Below are positions 20,645 through 29,583 of a stretch of DNA of 64,000 nt, piece by piece. The notes beneath the pieces were generated by a model. That model searched no databases, was not told the DNA's origin, and saw nothing but the letters and a program-made list of their open reading frames with translations. The stretch comes from Comamonas sp. JUb58. Lineage in GTDB: Bacteria; Pseudomonadota; Gammaproteobacteria; Burkholderiales; Burkholderiaceae_C. The DNA is taken from positions 1 to 64,000 of the forward strand of contig NZ_SOAL01000026.1 of the NCBI RefSeq assembly GCF_004364775.1. Reading direction: 5' to 3'. The first letter of the stretch is position 1. The number at the start of each line of letters is the position of its first letter. A program made the position numbers and the translations under genes.

Positions 20645-21637
20645 ATGACAAAACTGTGGTCAGTGGTCTTGGTGGTACTGCTGGCATTTGTGCACCTCGA
20701 TGCCGATGCCAAGCGCATGGGAGGTGGCAAGTCCATGGGCCAGCAGTCCGGCAATGTGACCCAACGGCAGGCCACGCCTGCGCAAGCGCCTGGCAACAAT
20801 GCCACCGCGCCTGCGCAAGCCCAGCGCCCCGCTACCCCTAACGCCGCCCCTGCGGCGCCCAAGAAGCCTTGGGGCGCGATGCTCGGCGGCCTGGCCGCTG
20901 GTCTGGGCCTGGCCTGGCTGGCCCACTCGCTGGGCTTTGGTGAAGCCTTTGCCAACATGCTGCTGATCGGCCTGGCCATCATGGCGGTGCTGGCCATCGT
21001 CGGGTTTGTGATGCGCCGCAAGGGTGCTGCTGCGGCCCAGCCTGCGCAGTCGCCTTTCGCCTTCCAGGGCGCTGGCAATGCCGCGCCGCAAGCGCCGGTA
21101 TCGGCACCGGTGGCCCCGCAGTACAACCCTGAGAAGGTCGGCAACGACGCCTCGGCCCGCCCCTGGGAGCAGGGTGCAGCGCCTGTTGCAGCCGCCGCTG
21201 GTGGCAGCATGATTGGTTCTGGCCTGGCCGGTGCGCAATCCTGGGGTGTGCCTGAAGGTTTTGACACCAATGGCTTCCTGGAGGCTGCCAAGCGCAACTT
21301 CGTGACCCTGCAGTCCGCCTGGGACCGCTCGGACATCAACACCTTGCGCTCGATGATGACCGACGACATGCTCGGCGAAGTCAAGGGCCAGTTGCAGGAC
21401 CGTGAGCAGCACCGCGAAGGCGTGCAGCCCAACCAGACCGATGTGGTGATGCTCGAAGCCCAGCTGCTGGGTATCGAGGATGTGGGCAACGCCTACATGG
21501 CCAGCGTCGAGTTCTCGGGCATGATCCGCGAAGAAGCCCATGCCGGCCCAAGCCCCTTCCGCGAAGTCTGGAACATGACCAAGCCCAAGGATGGCACCAG
21601 CGGCTGGCTGGTGGCAGGTCTGCAAGCACTGCAGTAG
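20645..21637 (+). CDS. Tim44-like domain membrane protein
   Basis: A 330-residue protein. It has a signal peptide or first helix (LWSVVLVVLLAFVHLDADA), a Gln/Ala/Pro-rich low-complexity stretch (about 30-75), two further hydrophobic helices (GAMLGGLAAGLGLAWLAHSLG and FANMLLIGLAIMAVLAIVGFV), a second linker, and a C-terminal Tim44-like fold (GFLEAAKRNFVTLQSAWDRSDI through REVWNMTKPKDGTSGWLVAGLQ). Tim44-like domains resemble NTF2 and bind lipid or membrane partners. Bacterial members are often found near ubiquinone or membrane genes, without a defined role. GGAG lies 5 bp before the ATG. The 263-bp inverted-repeat element begins with the first base after its stop codon. Confidence 0.85.
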   Translation: MTKLWSVVLVVLLAFVHLDADAKRMGGGKSMGQQSGNVTQRQATPAQAPGNNATAPAQAQRPATPNAAPAAPKKPWGAMLGGLAAGLGLAWLAHSLGFGEAFANMLLIGLAIMAVLAIVGFVMRRKGAAAAQPAQSPFAFQGAGNAAPQAPVSAPVAPQYNPEKVGNDASARPWEQGAAPVAAAAGGSMIGSGLAGAQSWGVPEGFDTNGFLEAAKRNFVTLQSAWDRSDINTLRSMMTDDMLGEVKGQLQDREQHREGVQPNQTDVVMLEAQLLGIEDVGNAYMASVEFSGMIREEAHAGPSPFREVWNMTKPKDGTSGWLVAGLQALQ

Positions 21638-21900
21638 AACGTGTTAACGATCTCTACGCAGCCGCGTTGGGGTGCAATCGGGATGAGTTCGAAGCGATGG
21701 AACGCCGCTTGCACCGGGGTGCAAGCAAGGGCCAGCGCGCAGAAATCGCCCGATTTCACCCCAACCCGTAGGGACAGTGGCTTTGCGAGCGGTCCGCTTC
21801 GTTGCAGCGCTTGCCAATAGCTGGCTATTGGCTGCGCACAGCGTCTCGCATCCCATCTCGCAAAGACACTGTCGCGGCGCGAGGAGATCGTCAACACGTT
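21638..21900. repeat. 263-bp clover-like element of three nested 17-bp inverted repeats with two capped hairpins
   Basis: An outer 17-bp inverted repeat (21638-21654 with 21884-21900, arms AACGTGTTRACGATCTC) encloses two side-by-side arms. Arm 1 pairs 21666-21682 with 21749-21765 (GTTGGGGTGMAATCGGG) and contains a 9-bp hairpin at 21707-21726 (GCTTGCACC/GGTGCAAGC, loop GG). Arm 2 pairs 21773-21789 with 21857-21873 (GACAGTGKCTTTGCGAG) and contains a 9-bp hairpin at 21813-21832 (GCCAATAGC/GCTATTGGC, loop TG) extended by GCGC. Each 17-bp pair has exactly one mismatch. The element starts immediately after the Tim44-like stop and ends 78 bp before the next gene. No open reading frame in it is credible. 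It may be a structured RNA, a palindromic repeat or a non-autonomous mobile element. Confidence 0.85.
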
Positions 21901-21978
21901 CTCGCAAACCGTAAAACTCCACCGCTTTGCCTGTTAATGCTTACGACAGGCGGCGGACTTGGGGAATAATTGGGGACT

Positions 21979-22620
21979 ATGGCAACACAGTCCCCTTTTT
22001 CTTTTCCGGGCGGCATTTTTGCGCGCATTCTGGAGTCGGCCCAACCCCCGCAGTGGCTGGTGTCTGAGGTGCAGCACCGCGTGGTGCTGTTCCTGAACCA
22101 TGTGCTGATGCAGGAAAGTGCGGCCATGGAGCGCCTGGTGCGCCAAAGTGGACGCGTGGTCCAGGTGCAGTGGCGCAGCATTGTGCTGGCGCTCAAGATC
22201 ACGCCCGCCGGCCTGCTGGACCTGGCCGGCACCCAGGAAACCCCCGATCTGCGCGTGCAGGTGGTCGATGATTCGCCGCTGGCCTTGGCGCGCGGCGTCA
22301 TCCAGGGTGAGAAGCCCGCTATCCGCATCGATGGCGATGTGCAGTTTGCCGCCGAGATTCAGTGGCTGGTCGACCATGTGCGCTGGGATGTGGAAGAAGA
22401 CCTGGCACGCCTGGTGGGCGATACCCCCGCGCATTGGCTGGCCCAGCTGGGCCAGCGCGTAGCGGCTGCGCTGCGCCAGTTCGTCAGTATGGGTGTGCGC
22501 ACCGCTGACCGCTTTGGCGCCGGCCGCGCGAGCCCACAGGCCCAGCCGCCTGCACCGCCCACGCCCCCTGGCTACGGTGCGGACAGCAGCGACACGGCCA
22601 GCGAGCGCAAAGCGACATGA
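21979..22620 (+). CDS. SCP2-domain ubiquinone biosynthesis accessory factor (UbiJ-like)
   Basis: A 213-residue protein placed directly before ubiB and overlapping it by 4 bp (ATGA), the standard position of ubiJ. UbiJ has an SCP2 lipid-binding domain that carries ubiquinone intermediates in the soluble Ubi complex. The segment [28 protein letters not shown] and the following alternating hydrophobic strands fit an SCP2 fold; [20 protein letters not shown] is the conserved C-terminal helix region. The tail is Pro/Ala-rich. The ATG at 21979 is preferred over a TTG three codons upstream. The identification relies partly on gene order. Confidence 0.82.
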   Translation: MATQSPFSFPGGIFARILESAQPPQWLVSEVQHRVVLFLNHVLMQESAAMERLVRQSGRVVQVQWRSIVLALKITPAGLLDLAGTQETPDLRVQVVDDSPLALARGVIQGEKPAIRIDGDVQFAAEIQWLVDHVRWDVEEDLARLVGDTPAHWLAQLGQRVAAALRQFVSMGVRTADRFGAGRASPQAQPPAPPTPPGYGADSSDTASERKAT

Positions 22621-24188
22621 AGCGCTTTTTTCGCGGCTTCACCATTTTGTGGGTGGTCTGGCGCTATGGCTTGCACGACATGGTGCTGTCCAGCTTCAAC
22701 CACCCATGGCTCAAGGGCATCACCCGCGTACTGCGCATAGGCCGCAAGTGGACCGAGCCGCGCGGCCAGCGCCTGCGCGAGGCGCTGGAGCAGCTGGGCC
22801 CCATCTTTGTCAAGTTCGGCCAGGTGCTGTCCACCCGGCGCGATCTGCTGCCCCCCGATATCGCCGAAGAGCTTTCGCTGCTACAGGACCGCGTGCCCTC
22901 GTTTGATCCGCGCATTGCAGTGCAGACCATCGAGCGGGCCTTCCGCAAGCCGCTGGCCGAGGTCTTTGTCAGTTTTGACGAGAAGCCCATTGCCAGCGCC
23001 TCGATTGCGCAGGTGCACTTTGCCACCATCCGCACCCGTGCGGGTGAGCTGCGCGATGTCGCCGTGAAGGTGCTGCGCCCTGGCATGCTGCCGGTGATCG
23101 ACAGCGACCTGGCGCTGATGCGCACAATGGCCGAGCTGGTCGAGAAGTTCTCTGCCGACGGCAAGCGCCTCAAGCCGCGCCAGGTGGTGGCCGAGTTTGA
23201 CACCTACCTGCACGACGAGCTCGACTTGATGCGCGAGGCCTCAAATGCGGCCCAACTGCGCCGCAACATGGAAGGCCTGGACCTGGTGCTGATCCCCGAG
23301 GTGTTCTGGGATTTCTGCCACCAGGAGGTGATGGTGATGGAGCGCATGAATGGCGTGCCCATCAACCAGGTCGATACCCTGCGCGCTGCCGGTGTCGATA
23401 TCCCCAAGCTCGCCCGCGATGGCGTGACCATCTTCTTCACCCAGGTGTTCCGCGATGGTTTCTTCCATGCGGACATGCACCCCGGCAATATCCAGGTCAG
23501 CCTGGAGCCCGAGAGCTTTGGCCGCTATATCTCGCTGGACTTCGGCATTGTCGGCACCCTGACCGAGTTCGACAAAGAGTACCTGGCCCAGAACTTCACC
23601 GCCTTTTTCCGCCGCGACTACAAGCGCGTCGCCGAGCTGCACATCGAAAGCGGCTGGGTGCCACCCGATACCCGGGTGGACGAGCTCGAAGCCGCCATCC
23701 GCGCCGTATGCGAGCCGTACTTTGACCGCCCGCTCAAGGAAATTTCGCTGGGCATGGTGCTGATGCGCCTGTTTCAGACCTCGCGGCGCTTCCAGGTCGA
23801 GATCCAGCCTCAGCTGGTGCTGCTGCAAAAGACCCTGCTCAACATCGAAGGCCTGGGCCGCCAGCTCGACCCCGATCTGGACCTGTGGAGCACGGCCAAG
23901 CCGTTTCTCGAGAAATGGATGCTCGACCAGATGGGCCCCCAGCGCCTGTGGCGCGAGCTCAAATCCCAGGCGCCGCGTTATGCCAAGCTCCTTCCCGACA
24001 TGCCCCGCCTGGTGCACCAGTACCTGGCGCGCAATGGCAGCAATGGCCACAGCGACGAGGCGCTCAAGGAGCTGCTGGCGCAGCAGAAATTGACGAACAA
24101 GCTGCTGCAGATCATCATTTGCGGCGGCATTGGTTTTGTCCTGGGGCTGGTGGTACTGCAAGTACTCATCCGCATCCGACTTTTTTAA
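22617..24188 (+). CDS. ubiB: Ubiquinone biosynthesis atypical kinase/ATPase
   Basis: A 523-residue ABC1/ADCK/UbiB-family protein required for ubiquinone synthesis; family members show ATPase activity and are thought to help extract lipid intermediates from the membrane. Diagnostic motifs are [21 protein letters not shown] (KxGQ), the Ala-rich loop ASIAQVHFA that replaces the glycine-rich loop, the invariant lysine in [19 protein letters not shown] and LDFGIVG. Two hydrophobic helices at the C-terminus ([22 protein letters not shown]) anchor it in the inner membrane. It is coupled to the upstream UbiJ-like gene. Confidence 0.97.
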   Translation: MKRFFRGFTILWVVWRYGLHDMVLSSFNHPWLKGITRVLRIGRKWTEPRGQRLREALEQLGPIFVKFGQVLSTRRDLLPPDIAEELSLLQDRVPSFDPRIAVQTIERAFRKPLAEVFVSFDEKPIASASIAQVHFATIRTRAGELRDVAVKVLRPGMLPVIDSDLALMRTMAELVEKFSADGKRLKPRQVVAEFDTYLHDELDLMREASNAAQLRRNMEGLDLVLIPEVFWDFCHQEVMVMERMNGVPINQVDTLRAAGVDIPKLARDGVTIFFTQVFRDGFFHADMHPGNIQVSLEPESFGRYISLDFGIVGTLTEFDKEYLAQNFTAFFRRDYKRVAELHIESGWVPPDTRVDELEAAIRAVCEPYFDRPLKEISLGMVLMRLFQTSRRFQVEIQPQLVLLQKTLLNIEGLGRQLDPDLDLWSTAKPFLEKWMLDQMGPQRLWRELKSQAPRYAKLLPDMPRLVHQYLARNGSNGHSDEALKELLAQQKLTNKLLQIIICGGIGFVLGLVVLQVLIRIRLF

Positions 24189-24228
24189 ACCTTTCAACCT
24201 TAGCCTTACGCTTTGCAGGAGTGACAAC

Positions 24229-25710
24229 GTGCTGCTCTACATGGTGATCGCCTACCTATTCGTAACCATTGGCGTGGGGCTGTGGGCCGCCAGGCGGGTC
24301 AAGAACACTGCAGATTTCGCCGTTGCCGGCCGCCATCTGCCGCTGTTCATGATCATCACCACCACCTTTGCGACCTGGTTCGGCTCCGAGATCGTGCTGG
24401 GAGTGCCGGCCAAGTTCATCGAAGGCGGCCTGCGCAATGTGGTGGAAGACCCGTTTGGCGCCGGCATGTGCCTGATCCTGGTGGGCATGTTCTTTGCGGC
24501 CAAGCTCTACCGCATGAACCTGCTGACCATCAGCGACTACTACCGCAAGCGCTATGGCAGCGCGGTGGAAATCATCTGCTCGCTGATCATCATGCTGAGC
24601 TACCTGGGCTGGGTCTCTGCCCAGGTCACCGCCCTGGGCCTGGTGTTCAACCTGCTGTCGGGCGGCGCGGTCAGCATCCCCATGGGCATGGTGATCGGCG
24701 TGGTGTCCATCCTGGCCTATACCTTGTTTGGCGGCATGTGGTCGGTGGCAGTCACCGATTTTGTGCAGATGATCATCCTCGTGGTGGGCCTGATGGTGCT
24801 AGCCTTCTTCGCATCGGACATGGCCGGCGGCGCCGGCAAGGTGATCGACCTGGCCACCAGCCGCGATCTGTTCCAGTTCTGGCCCGAGCCGAGCTGGCAT
24901 GACATCGTCTTCTTCTTTGCCGCAGCCATCACGATGATGCTGGGCTCGATCCCGCAGCAGGACGTGTTCCAGCGCGTGATGTCGGCCAACACCGAAAAAT
25001 CGGCCGTGCGCGGCACCATCATCGGTGGCTCGGCGTACATCCTGTTCGCCTTTGTGCCCATGTTCCTGGTGGCCAGTGCGCTGATCATCATGCCCGAGGC
25101 CACTTCGGCCCTGCTCAAGGACGATCCGCAAAAAGTGCTGCCCACGCTGGTGATGGAGAAGATGCCCTTTGTGATGCAGGTGCTGTTCTTTGGCGCGCTG
25201 CTGTCGGCCATCAAGTCCTGCGCATCGGCCACCTTGCTGGCCCCGAGCGTGACCTTCACCGAGAACATCTGGCGCCAGTTCCGCCCCAAGGTGAGCGACC
25301 GCGAAAACCTCAAGACGATGCGCATCAGCGTGCTGGTGTTCAGTGCCTGCGTGCTGGCTTACTCGATCCGCATGCAAGGCACCCCCATCTATGAACTGGT
25401 CTCGGGCGCGTACCAGGTGCCGCTGGTCGGCGCCTTTGTGCCGCTGGTGATGGGCCTGTACTGGAAGCGTGCCACCACCCAGGGCGCGCTGCTGGCGGTG
25501 TTCCTGGGCATCGGCATCTGGCTGGCGGGCCTGAACATGGCCTGGGGCGCTGCCTTCCCGGCCCAGCTGGCCGGCGTGCTGGCCGCCTTTACCGGCATGG
25601 TGCTCGGCTCGCTGCTGCCCCAAGCCATCCGCAACCAGAAGACGGATGTGCAGGCCTTTGTGGCTGCTAGCGCGCCTGCTGCCAGCGGCGCAGCGGTGGC
25701 GGGGCGCTGA
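24229..25710 (+). CDS. Sodium:solute symporter family protein
   Basis: A 493-residue inner-membrane transporter of the SSS family with about thirteen hydrophobic helices. Family features include the N-terminal VAGRHLPLFMIITTTFATWFG, YLGWVSAQVTALG and the GSIPQQDVFQRVMSANTEK loop typical of SSS members. A GTG start at 24229 is chosen because AGGAG lies 7 bp upstream (24217-24221). An ATG four codons later lacks a correctly spaced ribosome-binding site, and the longer frame overlaps ubiB. The substrate cannot be predicted. It follows ubiB by 40 bp but is probably functionally unrelated. Confidence 0.9.
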   Translation: MLLYMVIAYLFVTIGVGLWAARRVKNTADFAVAGRHLPLFMIITTTFATWFGSEIVLGVPAKFIEGGLRNVVEDPFGAGMCLILVGMFFAAKLYRMNLLTISDYYRKRYGSAVEIICSLIIMLSYLGWVSAQVTALGLVFNLLSGGAVSIPMGMVIGVVSILAYTLFGGMWSVAVTDFVQMIILVVGLMVLAFFASDMAGGAGKVIDLATSRDLFQFWPEPSWHDIVFFFAAAITMMLGSIPQQDVFQRVMSANTEKSAVRGTIIGGSAYILFAFVPMFLVASALIIMPEATSALLKDDPQKVLPTLVMEKMPFVMQVLFFGALLSAIKSCASATLLAPSVTFTENIWRQFRPKVSDRENLKTMRISVLVFSACVLAYSIRMQGTPIYELVSGAYQVPLVGAFVPLVMGLYWKRATTQGALLAVFLGIGIWLAGLNMAWGAAFPAQLAGVLAAFTGMVLGSLLPQAIRNQKTDVQAFVAASAPAASGAAVAGR

Positions 25711-25774
25711 GCGGGGCGCCTTGAGGAGGGCCGTGGTGCTTAGCCCGCGGCCCGGATCGGTTTTGCAACCCGCC

Positions 25775-25780
25775 TATAAT
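25775..25780 (+). promoter_or_regulatory. Candidate -10 box upstream of fmdB
   Basis: A perfect TATAAT lies 32 bp before the fmdB start in the gap after the symporter gene. The -35 region is weak (no TTGACA-like hexamer at 17 bp). It would start the fmdB-DUF502-aspS unit. Confidence 0.4.
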
Positions 25781-25812
25781 CAAGAGTTTCCCTCCGTTTT
25801 CTTACACGCGCG

Positions 25813-26103
25813 ATGCCTATTTACGCCTACAAGTGCAGTGCCTGCGGCTATGCCAAGGATGTTTTGCAAAAAATATCGGATGCGCCTCTGACGGACTGCC
25901 CCGAGTGCAAGCAAGCCAGCTTCTCCAAGCAACTGACGGCCCCAGGGTTCCAACTCAAGGGCACGGGCTGGTACGCCACCGATTTCAGCGGCAAGTCGGC
26001 CGCGGCGGCTCCGGCCAGCGCGCCTGCTGCCGATGCGGCTGCGCCCGCACCAGCAGCAACCCCCGCACCTGCACCGGCTGCCAGCGGCGGCTCGGCGGTC
26101 TGA
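25813..26103 (+). CDS. FmdB-family zinc-ribbon protein
   Basis: A 96-residue protein with a putative zinc ribbon in its first half: CSAC near residues 8-11 and CPEC near 29-32 supply the four cysteines. The start MPIYAYKCSACGY is the invariant beginning of the FmdB family. A C-terminal half made almost only of Ala and Pro is a flexible tail. FmdB proteins were first noted as putative regulators, but the role is unproven. It is immediately followed by DUF502 and aspS, the standard Burkholderiales order. Confidence 0.92.
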   Translation: MPIYAYKCSACGYAKDVLQKISDAPLTDCPECKQASFSKQLTAPGFQLKGTGWYATDFSGKSAAAAPASAPAADAAAPAPAATPAPAPAASGGSAV

Positions 26104-26118
26104 GGGCTGACGGCGGTG

Positions 26119-26757
26119 ATGGCTTCCCTGCGTAAATGGTTGCTGACCGGGCTGCTGGTCATTGTGCCGGGGGTCATCACGGTCTGGGTGCTCAACTGGA
26201 TCATCGGCACGCTCGACCAGACCTTGCTGATCCTGCCGCAGCACTGGCAGCCTGACGAGGTCCTGGGATACCATATCCCCGGTTTCGGCGTGGTGCTGAC
26301 CTTGGCGATCCTGCTGATCGTCGGCGGCATTGCCAGCAATTTTGTCGGCCGCAAGCTGGTGGCCTGGGGCGATGCGCTGGTCAGCCGTATTCCGGTGGTG
26401 CGCTCGATCTACTCGAGCGTCAAGCAGGTGTCCGACACCTTGTTTTCCGAGAGCGGCAATGCCTTTCGCACCGCCGTCATGGTGCAGTGGCCCCATCCCG
26501 GCATGTGGACCATCGGTTTTGTGACCGGCGCGCCCAGCGGTGAGCTGGACAGCCACCTGCACCAGAGCCCGGACAGTGCCGATACCGCGTTTGTCAGCGT
26601 CTACGTGCCCACCACGCCCAACCCCACGGGTGGCTACCTGGTGATGGTGCGCAAGAGCGACTGCATTGAATTGAACATGAGCGTGGATGCTGCGCTTAAA
26701 TACATCGTCTCGATGGGGGTCGTGGCTGCGCCCGATGTCCCCACGGGGTCTAAATAA
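26119..26757 (+). CDS. DUF502 family membrane protein
   Basis: A 212-residue protein with two N-terminal membrane helices (WLLTGLLVIVPGVITVWVLNWII and GFGVVLTLAILLIVGGIASNFVG) followed by a conserved soluble part (SRIPVVRSIYSSVKQVSDT, VYVPTTPNPTGGYLVMV). These are the DUF502 hallmarks. The function is unknown. ATG at 26119 is chosen over the GTG directly before it. It lies 15 bp after fmdB and 41 bp before aspS, presumably in one transcript. Confidence 0.92.
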   Translation: MASLRKWLLTGLLVIVPGVITVWVLNWIIGTLDQTLLILPQHWQPDEVLGYHIPGFGVVLTLAILLIVGGIASNFVGRKLVAWGDALVSRIPVVRSIYSSVKQVSDTLFSESGNAFRTAVMVQWPHPGMWTIGFVTGAPSGELDSHLHQSPDSADTAFVSVYVPTTPNPTGGYLVMVRKSDCIELNMSVDAALKYIVSMGVVAAPDVPTGSK

Positions 26758-26798
26758 CTGAGAACTAAGGCACCTTCATCGGTGCAGGAAGATTGGCT

Positions 26799-28607
26799 AT
26801 GGCAATGCGTTCCCAATACTGCGGTCAAGTGACCGAAGCCCAGATGGGCGAAACCGTGAGCCTGTGCGGCTGGGTCAATCGCCGCCGTGACCACGGTGGT
26901 GTGATTTTCATCGACCTGCGTGACCGCGAAGGCTATGTGCAGGTGGTCTGCGATCCTGACCGCGCCGAGATGTTCAAGGTGGCCGAAGATGTGCGCAATG
27001 AGTTCTGCGTGCAGGTCAAGGGCCTCGTGCGTGCCCGTCCTGAAGGCACCACCAATGACTCGATCAAGAGCGGCAAGATCGAAGTGCTGTGCCACGAGCT
27101 GACCGTGCTCAACGCCTCGGTGACGCCTCCGTTCCAGATCGACGACGAGAACCTGTCGGAGACCGTGCGCCTGACCAACCGCGTGCTGGACCTGCGCCGC
27201 CCCGTGATGCAGCGCAACATGATGCTGCGCTACAAGACGGCCATCCAGGTGCGCAACTTCCTGGACAAGGAAGGCTTTATCGACATCGAAACGCCGATGC
27301 TGGGCAAGAGCACGCCCGAAGGCGCGCGTGACTACCTGGTGCCCAGCCGCGTGCACGACGGCGAATTCTTCGCGCTGCCCCAGTCGCCCCAGCTGTACAA
27401 GCAGATGCTGATGGTGGCCGGCTACGACCGCTACTACCAGATCACCAAGTGCTTCCGTGACGAAGACCTGCGCGCTGACCGCCAGCCCGAGTTCACGCAG
27501 ATCGACTGCGAAACCTCGTTCCTGAACGAAGAAGAGATCCGCGCCATTTTCCAGCGCATGATCAAGGAAGTGTTCCAGACCCAGCTGAATGTGGATCTGG
27601 GCGAGTTCCCGATCATGACCTACCAGGACGCGGCCTTCCGCTTTGGTTCGGACAAGCCTGACCTGCGCGTCAAGCTGGAATTCACCGAACTGACCGACGT
27701 GATGAAGGACGTGGACTTCAAGGTCTTCTCCGGCGCTGCCAACATGAAGGGCGGCCGCGTGGTGGGTCTGCGTGTGCCAGGCGGCGCGCGCGAGCAGGGC
27801 GGTCTGTCGCGTGGCGACATCGACGCCTACACCGACTTCGTCAAGATCTATGGCGCCAAGGGCCTGGCCTACATCAAGGTCAACGAGCTGGCCAAGGGCC
27901 GTGACGGCCTGCAGTCGCCGATCGTCAAGAACATCCATGACGCCGCGATTGCCGAGATCCTCAAGCGCACCGAAGCGCAGGACGGCGATTTGATCTTCTT
28001 TGGCGCTGACAAGGAAAAGATCGTCAACGACGCCATCGGCGCGCTGCGCATCAAGATCGGCCACAGCGCCTTCGGCAAGAGCACCGGCCTGTTTGAAGAC
28101 CGTTGGGCACCGCTGTGGGTGGTGGACTTCCCGATGTTCGAACACGACGAGGAAAACGACCGCTGGGCGGCCGTGCACCACCCCTTCACCTCGCCCAAGG
28201 ACGGCCATGAGGACCTGATGGACACCGATCCCGGCAAGTGCATCGCCAAGGCCTACGACATGGTGCTGAACGGTTGGGAACTGGGCGGTGGCTCGGTGCG
28301 TATCCACCGCGCCGATGTGCAGTCCAAGGTGTTCACGGCCCTGAAGATCAGCGCCGAAGATGCACGTGCCAAGTTCGGCTACCTGCTGGATGCGCTGCAG
28401 TACGGCGCGCCTCCCCACGGTGGCCTGGCCTTCGGTCTGGACCGTCTGATCACCTTGATGACCGGCTCCGAGTCGATCCGCGACGTGATCGCCTTCCCCA
28501 AGACCCAGCGCGCCCAGGACCTGCTGACCCAGGCACCATCGCCTGTGGACGAGAAGCAGTTGCGCGAGCTGCACATCAAGCTGCGCAACCCAGCCGGCGC
28601 GCAGTAA
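26799..28607 (+). CDS. aspS: Aspartyl-tRNA synthetase, probably non-discriminating (Asp/Asn)
   Basis: A 602-residue bacterial-type class II AspRS: N-terminal OB-fold anticodon-binding domain, catalytic core with motif 2 ([18 protein letters not shown]) and motif 3 (GLAFGLDRL), and the inserted GAD domain. AGGAAG lies 8 bp before the ATG at 26799. In the anticodon-binding domain the sequence is RRRDHGG (His32) and ARPEG (Gly83). The two diagnostic positions of non-discriminating enzymes such as that of Pseudomonas aeruginosa carry His and Gly, whereas E. coli has Leu and Lys. If so it also makes Asp-tRNA(Asn), which needs GatCAB (not in this window). Confidence 0.95.
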   Translation: MAMRSQYCGQVTEAQMGETVSLCGWVNRRRDHGGVIFIDLRDREGYVQVVCDPDRAEMFKVAEDVRNEFCVQVKGLVRARPEGTTNDSIKSGKIEVLCHELTVLNASVTPPFQIDDENLSETVRLTNRVLDLRRPVMQRNMMLRYKTAIQVRNFLDKEGFIDIETPMLGKSTPEGARDYLVPSRVHDGEFFALPQSPQLYKQMLMVAGYDRYYQITKCFRDEDLRADRQPEFTQIDCETSFLNEEEIRAIFQRMIKEVFQTQLNVDLGEFPIMTYQDAAFRFGSDKPDLRVKLEFTELTDVMKDVDFKVFSGAANMKGGRVVGLRVPGGAREQGGLSRGDIDAYTDFVKIYGAKGLAYIKVNELAKGRDGLQSPIVKNIHDAAIAEILKRTEAQDGDLIFFGADKEKIVNDAIGALRIKIGHSAFGKSTGLFEDRWAPLWVVDFPMFEHDEENDRWAAVHHPFTSPKDGHEDLMDTDPGKCIAKAYDMVLNGWELGGGSVRIHRADVQSKVFTALKISAEDARAKFGYLLDALQYGAPPHGGLAFGLDRLITLMTGSESIRDVIAFPKTQRAQDLLTQAPSPVDEKQLRELHIKLRNPAGAQ

Positions 28608-28655
28608 GCGGACCGCGCGGTGCATGGGCCTGCCTGATGCACGGCGCCGCCACAA

Positions 28656-28686
28656 GGCCAAAGCCCTCCAGGCTTTGGCCTTTTTT
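28656..28686 (+). terminator. Intrinsic terminator after aspS
   Basis: A perfect 10-bp stem GGCCAAAGCC/GGCTTTGGCC with loop CTCCA is followed directly by six T. It lies 48 bp after the aspS stop. Confidence 0.95.
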
Positions 28687-28738
28687 GTCATTCTGGGGCG
28701 CTATGCTCTGGCCTGACTGACAGATTGCAAAGGTAGCC

Positions 28739-29581
28739 ATGCAAGCGATGACTGCGACTTCCAACCGAACCGGGCGCTGGCTGCGCGGCATGGCCTGGGC
28801 TGCCATCGCGCTGGCCTTGGCCGGCTGCGGCGAGAAAAAGACCGAGCTGGGCGAGGGCGGCTCGGAAGTCTCCGGCTCGGCCGGGCCGGCGGGCGGCCAG
28901 GGCGCGCATGCCAGCCTGGAGCGCTGCGATGAGCCGATCGCGACGGTGGCCCTGCTGGAGAACCCGCGCGGCTATGTGATGCCCAGCAGCGTCAACCTGC
29001 CGCCCACCCCCGTGCCCCTGGTGCGTTTGCTGATGCAGCAAAGCGGCTGCTTTCGCGTGGTGGACCGGGCCGGAGGCCTGCAGGGCACCATCCGCGAAGG
29101 CGAGCTGCAGGATGCCGGCGTGCTGCGCCCCAATGGCACGGTGCAAAAGCGCAAGGGCTATGAGGCCCAGTACACGATGGTGCCCAACCTGACCTTCAGC
29201 GAGCAGGATGCCGGCCGGGGTCTGGCGGGCATCATCGCGATGATCCCGGTGCTGCGCGATATCGCGGGCCTGGCCGGTGTGGCCGAGCAGGTCAAGTTCA
29301 AGGAGGCGCAGACCGCCTTGTTCCTGACCGACAACGAAACCACCGAGCAGGTCGCAGCCGCCACCGGCTCGGCCCGCGCCACCGACCTGGGCGTGGGCGG
29401 CGTGCTGCTGGGCCGCCTGGGTGGCGGCGCTGGCATGGGCTGGAGCAATACCAATGAGGGCAAGGTGATCGCCGCTGCCTTCCTGAACGCCCACAACCTG
29501 ATGGTGCAGCAGGTGCGGTTGCTGCAGGCCAAGGCCTTGCCACCGGCCGTGGCCACCCGCAAGCCCGAGGCCCAGCGTTGA
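28739..29581 (+). CDS. Outer-membrane lipoprotein, CsgG/HfaB-like
   Basis: A 280-residue predicted lipoprotein. The signal peptide WLRGMAWAAIALALAGC carries a lipobox LAGC with the lipidated Cys at 30. A Gly/Ser-rich linker follows, then a folded domain with PLVRLLMQQSGCFRVVDR, a pattern seen in CsgG/HfaB-type proteins (a short acid or basic sequence after the 'LLxQSGCFxVV' helix). The middle contains GRGLAGIIAMIPVLRDIAGL, which could be membrane-inserting. CsgG-like proteins form secretion pores or carry envelope stress roles, but no curli partner is present. The family call is tentative. It starts 52 bp after the aspS terminator. Confidence 0.7.
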   Translation: MQAMTATSNRTGRWLRGMAWAAIALALAGCGEKKTELGEGGSEVSGSAGPAGGQGAHASLERCDEPIATVALLENPRGYVMPSSVNLPPTPVPLVRLLMQQSGCFRVVDRAGGLQGTIREGELQDAGVLRPNGTVQKRKGYEAQYTMVPNLTFSEQDAGRGLAGIIAMIPVLRDIAGLAGVAEQVKFKEAQTALFLTDNETTEQVAAATGSARATDLGVGGVLLGRLGGGAGMGWSNTNEGKVIAAAFLNAHNLMVQQVRLLQAKALPPAVATRKPEAQR

Positions 29582-29583
29582 AG

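Noticed and set aside
21638-21900. Ordinary rho-independent terminator of the Tim44-like gene
   Set aside because: The stems are long and nested and no T-run follows on either strand, so it does not fit a simple terminator.
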